Source of the DNA: Microbacterium natoriense
Lineage (GTDB): Bacteria > Actinomycetota > Actinomycetes > Actinomycetales > Microbacteriaceae
Direction of reading: 5' to 3'
Assembly: GCF_030816295.1 (NCBI RefSeq)
Contig: NZ_JAUSXV010000001.1
Coordinates: forward strand, 682,001-746,000
Length of the DNA: 64,000 nt
The translations under genes were made by a program, and so were the position numbers. Within the stretch, counting starts at the first letter, position 1. Every line of letters starts with the position of its first letter. This document shows positions 58,627-64,000 of this stretch, piece by piece. Under the pieces are notes generated by a model. The model saw only the letters and a program-made list of their open reading frames with translations, ran no database searches and had not been told where the DNA came from.

Positions 58627-59616
58627 ATGACCGACACGACGCCCCACTCCTCCAACCCGGCGACCCTCGACCGCGCCACTGTGCCCGCGATCGACGGCGC
58701 GATCCAGATCGAGCACCTGTCCAAAAGCTACGGTGCGACCACCGTCGTTGATGACCTGACGTTCACCGTGCACCCCGGGACGGTCACTGGATTCCTGGGA
58801 CCGAACGGGGCCGGCAAGTCGACGACGATGCGGATGATCCTCGGGCTGGACCGCCCCAGCAACGGACGCGCGCTGATTGGAGGCCGCCCCTACGCCCAGT
58901 GGCCCAGTCCCACCCGGCTTGTCGGGTCGCTGTTGGATGCATCGGCGATCCATCCCGGACGCACTGCCCGCGCGCACTTGTCCTGGATCGCACGATCCTC
59001 CGCCGTCCCCGCCTCCCGCATCGACACCGTTCTGGACCGGGTGGGAATCGCCGACGCTGCCGACCGGCCCGCCGGCGGGCTCTCGCTCGGAATGCGTCAA
59101 CGCCTGGGACTTGCCGGGGCGCTGCTCGGCGACCCGCGAGTCCTCATCCTTGATGAGCCCCTCAACGGACTGGACCCGGAAGGCATCGTCTGGCTGCGAC
59201 ACCTTTTGAAGGACTTCGCCGAGACCGGAGGCACGGTGCTGCTGTCCAGTCACTTGATGAACGAGATGCAGGCCACCGCCGACCATGTCGTCGTCATCGC
59301 CCAGGGGCGCCTGATCGCCGATGTCAGCGTCGCCGAACTCGCCGCCAGAACCAGCGGCACCATCCACGTCGGCGGCGACGGCGCCGCCCAGATCATCGAC
59401 GCACTCGCCAAGCGAGGGGGACACGTCGAGAACGCGGATGACTCCCCGGACAGGTTCACCGTCACCGGAATAGACCCCGCCGAGATCAACCGGATCGCCT
59501 GGTCGCACGATGTGACCCTTCGTGAGCTCGCTCGCACCGGAGCGAGTCTGGAGACGGCGTTCCTCACCCTCACCCACGACCAAGACCGCCGCACCACGAA
59601 GGGAACGACATCATGA
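58627..59616 (+). CDS. Cargo ABC exporter ATPase
   Basis: A 329-aa ATPase with Walker A (GFLGPNGAGKSTTMRMIL), signature LSLGMRQRLGLAGALL, Walker B VLILDEPLNGLDP and switch His in SSHLMNE. The C-terminal 100 residues form a regulatory domain. The bacitracin/lantibiotic-immunity type (BcrA-like) is closest. The N-terminal 25 residues are a Thr/Pro-rich extension. It overlaps the permease gene by 4 bp. Confidence 0.9.
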   Translation: MTDTTPHSSNPATLDRATVPAIDGAIQIEHLSKSYGATTVVDDLTFTVHPGTVTGFLGPNGAGKSTTMRMILGLDRPSNGRALIGGRPYAQWPSPTRLVGSLLDASAIHPGRTARAHLSWIARSSAVPASRIDTVLDRVGIADAADRPAGGLSLGMRQRLGLAGALLGDPRVLILDEPLNGLDPEGIVWLRHLLKDFAETGGTVLLSSHLMNEMQATADHVVVIAQGRLIADVSVAELAARTSGTIHVGGDGAAQIIDALAKRGGHVENADDSPDRFTVTGIDPAEINRIAWSHDVTLRELARTGASLETAFLTLTHDQDRRTTKGTTS

Positions 59617-60437
59617 CCGCCACAACCGCTCCCGTTCAAGAGGTCAGCCGACACGAGCTAACCCGGGCACCGTTCGTCGACCTCGTCAAGGCGGAGCTCG
59701 GGAAGATCCTCAGTCAACGCCCCCAACGGTGGCTCTTCGGGATTGCCGTGCTGCTCGCACCGATGGCCGCAATCGTGTTCTGCATCAGCCTTCCAGTCAC
59801 TCAAGGTAAGACTCTTGGTGACACGGCGACCGGAGATGTACTGACGGCGAGCCTGCTCGGCATCGACGCGGCCACGATCGCTGCGATCGTCTTCGCCGCC
59901 GTCGCTGTCGGCACCGAGTACTCCACCGGCCTCATGCAGCACAGCATCACGGTCACCCCCAACCGCACCAGGCTCCTCACCGCGAAGACCATCGCGGTCG
60001 CCAGCGCCACCGCCGTGATCGGAGTTGCTGGGGTCATCCTCGTCGGGGCAGTAGCCGGCGCCGCCGTCGCTGGCACGGGCCGCAGCTTCGTCGACATCCT
60101 CGGCGGATCCGGGCCGCGCCTGCTGGCAGGAAGCATCCTCATGCCCGTGTTCTACGGGGTCCTCGCCACCCTTTTCGCTTTCATGTTCCGAAAGACCGCC
60201 GCCGGCATCCTCGGACCCATCGCCGTCCTCGTTCTCGCGGCGATCATAGGATGGTTCGGAGCTGATATCAGCCAGGTACTCACCCCACTAACACCCCTCG
60301 CCGGCCTACACAGCATCTCCGGGATCGCCTCCGGCGCCGAGGACATCGGCCCGCTATCCGGAGCTATCACACTCATCGTGTGGCTTCTCTTCGGCTACGG
60401 AATCGCCCGCTGGCGCTTTACCCGAAAGGACGCATGA
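59613..60437 (+). CDS. Cargo ABC exporter permease
   Basis: A 274-aa six-helix membrane protein of the ABC-2 type (LFGIAVLLAPMAAIVFCISL, then the conserved YSTGLMQHSITVTPNRTRLL loop and VIGVAGVILVGAVAGAAVAG). It pairs with the ATPase just upstream. Its stop overlaps the TetR start as ATGA. Confidence 0.88.
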   Translation: MTATTAPVQEVSRHELTRAPFVDLVKAELGKILSQRPQRWLFGIAVLLAPMAAIVFCISLPVTQGKTLGDTATGDVLTASLLGIDAATIAAIVFAAVAVGTEYSTGLMQHSITVTPNRTRLLTAKTIAVASATAVIGVAGVILVGAVAGAAVAGTGRSFVDILGGSGPRLLAGSILMPVFYGVLATLFAFMFRKTAAGILGPIAVLVLAAIIGWFGADISQVLTPLTPLAGLHSISGIASGAEDIGPLSGAITLIVWLLFGYGIARWRFTRKDA

Positions 60438-61183
60438 CGATGCCCAGCACATCGGGCGAAACCGCCCCGTCGAAGACGAGGCGACCCCGGCCCGCAGATC
60501 GAGAGTTGACATTCGCGGAACGAGCACGTCGTGAGCAACTCATCAGCGTCACGATCGACCTAATCGCCGACAACGGAGCCGCCAGAACATCGCTGCAGAA
60601 TATTGCTGATGCCGCATCGATCACCAAAGCGGCCGTGCTGTACCACTACCCAACCAAGAAAGACGTTATCCGGGCCGCGTACGAAGTCGTCCGAACCGGC
60701 CTCATCGCCCACATGCGCGCCCGCATCGAAGCAGCCCCTACACCCGGCGCAGCGCTCAAGGCCTACCTCACCTCGCAACTCGACTACCTCGCCGAGCACC
60801 CACAGCACGTCCGCGTCATGGCCGAATCATTCACCGACCCCGACACCGGAATCACCGAACACGCCGACACTCAGGCCCGATGGCGACCCCTCGCCGACCT
60901 CATTACTAAAGCCCAGACCGCCGGGGAATACAACGCCCAGGTCAATGCCGAGGCACACGCGATCATGTTCGGCGGAGCCGTCGACGCGCTCGTCGCCGAA
61001 ACCCTCACCAACCCAGACTTCTCCCTCCCCGGAGGTGCGAGCGCTCTCCTCGGCCTCGTCGACGTCTTCATGCCCTCGCCGCCGGAACGTGAACACTCCG
61101 ACGATGCACACCAAGCCAACGCGGCCGGCCCCGCGAAAACAGGACGAGAACCGTTGAAAGTCACCAGTGAGGGAAACGCATGA
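60434..61183 (+). CDS. Cargo TetR family repressor
   Basis: A 249-aa protein. After a Pro/Arg-rich leader, the TetR helix-turn-helix is RREQLISVTIDLIADNGAAR, then SLQNIADAASITKAAVLYHY. The ligand domain follows, and the last 30 residues are polar. As a late gene of the operon it most likely closes an autoregulatory loop at the twin operators near 57398-57431. The ligand is probably the exported compound. Confidence 0.9.
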   Translation: MTMPSTSGETAPSKTRRPRPADRELTFAERARREQLISVTIDLIADNGAARTSLQNIADAASITKAAVLYHYPTKKDVIRAAYEVVRTGLIAHMRARIEAAPTPGAALKAYLTSQLDYLAEHPQHVRVMAESFTDPDTGITEHADTQARWRPLADLITKAQTAGEYNAQVNAEAHAIMFGGAVDALVAETLTNPDFSLPGGASALLGLVDVFMPSPPEREHSDDAHQANAAGPAKTGREPLKVTSEGNA

Positions 61184-61842
61184 CGCGAACGAACCGCTCG
61201 ATGGGCCCATGGGCGAGCACAGGGCTGCTCTGGATGCTCGGCCCGTTGTGGTACCTGCTGTGTGAAGCGATCGCGGCCACCGCATTCCCGGGATACAGCT
61301 ACGCCACCAACTACATCAGCGACCTCGGCGTGCCCGACAAGGGCATCCTTGATGGACGTGTTCTCGATTCTCCCCTCCATGCCGTGATGAACGCCGGGTT
61401 CATCGGTGAAGGCATCCTGTTCCTCCTCGGGCTCGTCCTCCTCCTGCCGCGCCTCCACCGCACGGCCAGCGTCACACTCCTGATCATTTTCGGAGCCCTC
61501 CACACTGTGGGCATCGTCCTGGTCGGTGTCGTGCCCGGGTCCGAAGCTAACGTGCATAACGGACTGATCGCCTGGCACGGATTAGGCGCGTTCCTCGCGA
61601 TCGCGAGCGGCAACCTCGTAGCGATCATCGCAGGCAGAAGCCTCCGCATGTCTGGGGCGGTTCGTCGGACCGGATGGTTTCTCGGCGCGCTCGGCTTCGC
61701 CAGCGCAGCCCTGCTCATGGTCCACTTTCTCCTTCCCGACGGGATCTGGGAACGGGCATCCGTGTACACATTCCTCGCCTGGCAACTCGTCACAGCAAGG
61801 GTCCTGCTACGCGGTTCAGCCGTTCCCGACGGACCCAGATAG
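61180..61842 (+). CDS. DUF998 family membrane protein
   Basis: A 220-aa protein with about six helices. The first (STGLLWMLGPLWYLLCEAIA), the YATNYISDLGVP motif after it and the central NAGFIGEGILFLLGLVLLLP are typical of DUF998. It overlaps the TetR gene (ATGA) and ends 119 bp before the right transposon end. The role is unknown. The 61843-61924 stretch shows only the tail of the cargo. Confidence 0.83.
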   Translation: MTRTNRSMGPWASTGLLWMLGPLWYLLCEAIAATAFPGYSYATNYISDLGVPDKGILDGRVLDSPLHAVMNAGFIGEGILFLLGLVLLLPRLHRTASVTLLIIFGALHTVGIVLVGVVPGSEANVHNGLIAWHGLGAFLAIASGNLVAIIAGRSLRMSGAVRRTGWFLGALGFASAALLMVHFLLPDGIWERASVYTFLAWQLVTARVLLRGSAVPDGPR

Positions 61843-61924
61843 CGCCCCCTACAAACGCTCTTATAAGAGCCGGTTGCGCACCGCCCGGGGACCGTACCCG
61901 GCCGATCGCCGCTCGACACTTATC

Positions 61925-61961
61925 TCCACCAAAACCGCGCCACAAAGCGTCGCGATTCACA
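61925..61961. repeat. Transposon right terminal inverted repeat
   Basis: Reading inwards on the - strand it starts TGTGAATCGCGACGCTTTGT. It matches the left end perfectly for 11 bp, then imperfectly through the GTTTT-containing segment. Confidence 0.85.
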
Positions 61962-62559
61962 CCCTACCGCGGCTGCAGCCGCGCTCCTCCTCGCCGGAAC
62001 CGTCGCGCTCGCCGGGTGCTCCGCGGCCGCGCCGAGCGACCACTCCTCGATGCCGGGCATGGACCACGGCTCGTCGTCCTCGACGGCATCCGACGCGCCT
62101 GCATCCGGGGCGAACGACGCCGACACGATGTTCGCGGCGATGATGATCGTCCACCATCAGCAGGCGGTCGATATGTCCGATCTGGTGCTCGGCAAGGAGG
62201 GCATCGATCCGCGGGTCGTCGATCTCGCCGAGCGCATCAAGGCCGCGCAGGCGCCCGAGATCGAGAAGATGCAGGACTGGCTCGACGACTGGGGTGTGGA
62301 TGCTCCTTCCGGCGGGATCGGCCACGGTGACGGCATGATGACCGAAGACGACATGGCCGCTCTCGAAGCGGCATCCGGCGCCGAGGCCTCGAAGCTGTTC
62401 CTCGAGCAGATGATCGTGCACCACGAGGGCGCGATGGCGATGGCCGAGACGCAGATCGCCGACGGTGAGAACCCCGATGCCGTCGCCCTCGCCGAGAGCA
62501 TCGCGTCCTCGCAGGGCGACGAGATCGCGGAGATGAAAGACATCCTCGGGTCGCTCTGA
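61962..62559 (+). pseudogene. DUF305 lipoprotein gene, main part, separated from its start
   Basis: The frame from 61962 reads through a lipoprotein signal (AAAALLLAGTVALAGC) and a Ser/Met/His linker into a DUF305 domain with two repeated metal-type motifs: MIVHHQQAVDMSDL and QMIVHHEGAMAMAETQ. DUF305 proteins are secreted four-helix, ferritin-like proteins often linked to metals. No ATG, GTG, TTG or CTG occurs in this frame between the stop at 61864 and the ATG at 62050, which lies after the signal. A product from 62050 would therefore stay in the cytoplasm. The 61962-61970 bases are the second copy of the target duplication. Confidence 0.88.
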
Positions 62560-62702
62560 GACGGGGTGGAGCACTCCTCGCGGGCGGGCGCGCGCGTCAC
62601 GTCGTTCCCAGCTCTCGAGGAGTTCGGGCCGCAGTGTCTTGGGTAGAGTTCTCGGGACATCGAATCCGAGATCAGAATGGGGATCACGTGGAAGGGCAGT
62701 CC

Positions 62703-63164
62703 GTGAAGAAGCACCAGGACTACAACCCGGGTCCGCGGGTCGGGATCACCTTCTCGACCTTCGACCTGTTGCACGCCGGGCACATCATGATGCTCGCCGA
62801 GGCCAAACGCCAGTGCGACTACCTCATCTGCGGTCTGCAGATGGACCCCACACTCGACCGTCCCGAGAAGAATGCTCCGACCCAGACCGTCGTGGAGCGG
62901 TACATCCAGCTGCGCGGCTGCGAGTACGTCGACGAGATCGTCCCCTACTCCACCGAGCAGGACCTGGAAGACATCCTCCGCTCCTTCAAGCTCGACGTGC
63001 GCATCGTCGGCGACGAGTACGAAGACCGCGACTTCACCGGCCGCACCTACTGCGAAGAAGCAGGCATCGAGCTGTACTTCAACAGCCGCGACCACCGCTT
63101 CTCCAGCTCCGGCCTGCGCAAGATCGTCGCCGCCAAAGAAGCCGAACGCACCGCCAACGACTGA
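62703..63164 (+). CDS. Cytidylyltransferase-like protein (TagD type)
   Basis: About 153 aa from GTG 62703 (GGAAGGG upstream; GTG 62688 is possible). The nucleotidyltransferase core has GITFSTFDLLHAGHIMMLAEAK, with HxGH as HAGH, then TVVERYIQLRGCEYVDEIVP and FSSSGLRKIV. HxGH plus RxxSSS-like endings are marks of glycerol-3-phosphate cytidylyltransferases and related enzymes. A TAGAGT -10 box lies at 62644-62649. The substrate is uncertain, with teichoic acid or nucleotide-sugar precursors possible. Confidence 0.85.
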   Translation: MKKHQDYNPGPRVGITFSTFDLLHAGHIMMLAEAKRQCDYLICGLQMDPTLDRPEKNAPTQTVVERYIQLRGCEYVDEIVPYSTEQDLEDILRSFKLDVRIVGDEYEDRDFTGRTYCEEAGIELYFNSRDHRFSSSGLRKIVAAKEAERTAND

Positions 63165-63172
63165 ACCCCGCG

Positions 63173-63199
63173 GGCACGCCTCAAGCGTTGAGGCGTGCC
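63173..63199. terminator. Bidirectional hairpin between convergent genes
   Basis: GGCACGCCTCAA (63173-63184?) and TTGAGGCGTGCC (63188-63199) form a perfect 12-bp stem with a GCG loop. The right arm lies inside the last codons of the SGNH hydrolase gene, so the hairpin serves both directions. Confidence 0.65.
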
Positions 63200-63921
63200 G
63201 CGGCGACGCGGGCTTCGAGCATCGGCAATGAGCGCGAGGGCGCGGGCCGGATGCCAAGCGTCGTCGCCAGCTCGAGCGCGAGCGACGCGTGCCCCGCGGC
63301 GTTCGGGTGGAAGGGGTCGCCCATGAGGCCCCACGGAACGCCGCCGTTGCCGAGCTCCGTGAAGCGTGCGTGCTGATCGACCAGAAGCACGTCGTCTGCG
63401 GCGGCGACCGCGCGCACCGCATCGACGAACTCGACGATGCGCTCGCGGCCGGGCGCGTTGGGCACGTCGATCGACGGCGGCGTCTGCAGCACGGCGATCG
63501 CGCCCAGGCTGCGGACGCGGGCGACGAACCGGCTCAGCGACGTGGCGAAGTCGCCCGGTTCGACCGTCGCGCGACCGGGTCCGGTCGCGAGGTCGTTCGT
63601 GCCGATCATGAGCGTCACGACGTCAGGGCGCCACGACGAGACCCGGCGGTCGAAGTCGCCGAGGATGTCGGTGAGGCGGTGCCCGCTGATCGCCGAGTTG
63701 ATCACGATGTCGCGCGTGCGGCCGAGCTCGCCGCGCACCAGCTCGTGCAGGTGTTCGGGGTAGCTGCGCTCGCCCTGGGTGTGCACGAGGCCGTGCGTGA
63801 TCGAGTCTCCCGTGAGCACCCAGGTGAGGGGTGCGGCGCCACCGAGAGCTTCGGCGAGACGCCGGAGATCGGATGCTGCGGAAGGGGTGGCGTCGGATGC
63901 GAGAGGTTCGGCGTTCGGCAC
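63181..63921 (-). CDS. SGNH/GDSL-family esterase
   Basis: About 246 aa from GTG 63921. A -10 box TAGGCT (63934-63929 on the - strand) lies 7 nt before it, favouring this over GTG 63942. Block I is VLTGDSITHGL with the catalytic Ser, block III VTLMIGTNDLA, and block V DPFHPNAAGH with Asp and His. There is no signal peptide. It is an esterase or lipase-like enzyme of unknown substrate, common in actinobacteria. It converges with the cytidylyltransferase-like gene. Confidence 0.87.
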   Translation of the reverse strand: MPNAEPLASDATPSAASDLRRLAEALGGAAPLTWVLTGDSITHGLVHTQGERSYPEHLHELVRGELGRTRDIVINSAISGHRLTDILGDFDRRVSSWRPDVVTLMIGTNDLATGPGRATVEPGDFATSLSRFVARVRSLGAIAVLQTPPSIDVPNAPGRERIVEFVDAVRAVAAADDVLLVDQHARFTELGNGGVPWGLMGDPFHPNAAGHASLALELATTLGIRPAPSRSLPMLEARVAAARLNA

Positions 63922-63978
63922 GGCAAAGAGCCTAGCGCCCACGCCCGCTCGGGCCGCAGGCGCACTACTGTGGAGATC

Positions 63979-64000
63979 GTGAGCCCCGAGTCCGACAGAC
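63979..64000 (+). CDS. Start of a further gene, cut by the window end
   Basis: A -10 box TACTGT (63966-63971) lies 7 nt before GTG 63979, which opens a frame reading M-S-P-E-S-D-R to the window edge. The arrangement is the same leaderless layout used elsewhere here, divergent from the SGNH hydrolase. Nothing can be said about the product. Confidence 0.4.

Larger units (their letters stand above)
54267..61961. mobile_element. 7,695-bp TniA/TniB-type transposon with resolvase and ABC-exporter cargo
   Basis: Both ends start TGTGAATCGCG reading inwards and continue as imperfect inverted repeats (54267-54303 and 61925-61961). CCCTACCGC flanks both ends directly. Inside, in order, are TniB-like ATPase, DDE transposase, serine resolvase with a res-like site (all leftward), then a rightward operon of membrane protein, GPP34 protein, ABC ATPase, ABC permease, TetR and DUF998 protein. 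The gene set resembles Tn552/Tn5053-family elements. The 9-bp duplication is longer than the 5 bp usual for Tn5053. Transposase and ATPase genes are each frameshifted, so it may be immobile now. Confidence 0.9.

Noticed and set aside
61874..62143. A TTG-started frame (LISTKTAPQSVAIHT) as the true N-terminus of the DUF305 protein with a one-base deletion
   Set aside because: Those bases belong to the transposon's right end. The 5' fragment at 54250-54266 restores the gene without any deletion.
1..64000. tRNA or rRNA genes
   Set aside because: No TTCGA-type T-loop with a fitting acceptor stem and no conserved rRNA segment was seen in any intergenic region.

Overview
The window is about 64 kb of high-GC actinobacterial chromosome. 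Codon use, the frequent GGATGCCG and GCATCCG words, the many leaderless genes and the gene families present all point to Microbacteriaceae, most likely a Microbacterium-like soil or plant organism. I saw no rRNA, tRNA or CRISPR array. It reads as an accessory-rich segment: transporters, sugar and amino-sugar catabolic islands, stress signalling, and one precisely delimited transposon.

Layout. 1-2.8 kb: the end of an OpuC-type osmoprotectant ABC importer. 2.9-8 kb: small ordinary genes (AI-2E family membrane protein, chorismate mutase, ROK repressor with a palindromic operator, coiled-coil protein, lipoprotein). 8-16.1 kb: a sugar ABC importer divergent from an AgaS-type SIS enzyme, ROK kinase, PfkB kinase, class II aldolase and DeoR regulator. 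This fits catabolism of a free amino sugar through tagatose phosphates. 16.4-21.7 kb: a one-strand operon of ECF sigma factor, 151-aa protein of unknown role, cytoplasmic subtilisin-like protease and helical-repeat CHAT protease, the most interesting chromosomal module here. 21.9-25.1 kb: SCO4848-type protein, MerR/GyrI regulator and a YtrA-type ABC operon. 25.3-29 kb: KDPG-type aldolase, sugar-acid kinase, fold-III PLP deaminase and IclR regulator. 29-35.2 kb: rRNA methyltransferase-like protein, a ProU-type betaine importer with a frameshifted ATPase, and an LMF1-like membrane protein. 35.3-46.3 kb: a polysaccharide-lyase (PL8) island with a sugar ABC importer and two paralogous DeoR-HTH/LacI-sensor regulators. 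46.5-48.7 kb: PadR-controlled Drr-type exporter. 48.9-54.1 kb: two-component system divergent from a MacB/FtsX-type ABC system.

54,267-61,961 is a 7,695-bp transposon. Its ends share an 11-bp perfect start (TGTGAATCGCG) inside longer imperfect inverted repeats, and it is flanked by a 9-bp duplication, CCCTACCGC. It carries TniA/TniB-like genes, a serine resolvase and a TetR-controlled cargo operon with a GPP34 protein and an ABC exporter. It interrupts a DUF305 lipoprotein gene in codon 6: joining 54,250-54,266 to 61,971-62,559 restores a 201-codon reading frame with a clean lipoprotein signal. The last 1.5 kb holds a cytidylyltransferase-like gene, an SGNH hydrolase and the start of another gene.

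Four genes (ProU ATPase, a sugar-binding protein, TniA, TniB) are broken by one-base changes in short C/G runs. These are either real recent mutations or base-calling errors, and raw reads would decide. Many genes have a TANNNT -10 box 6-7 nt before the start codon, so they are probably transcribed as leaderless mRNAs.
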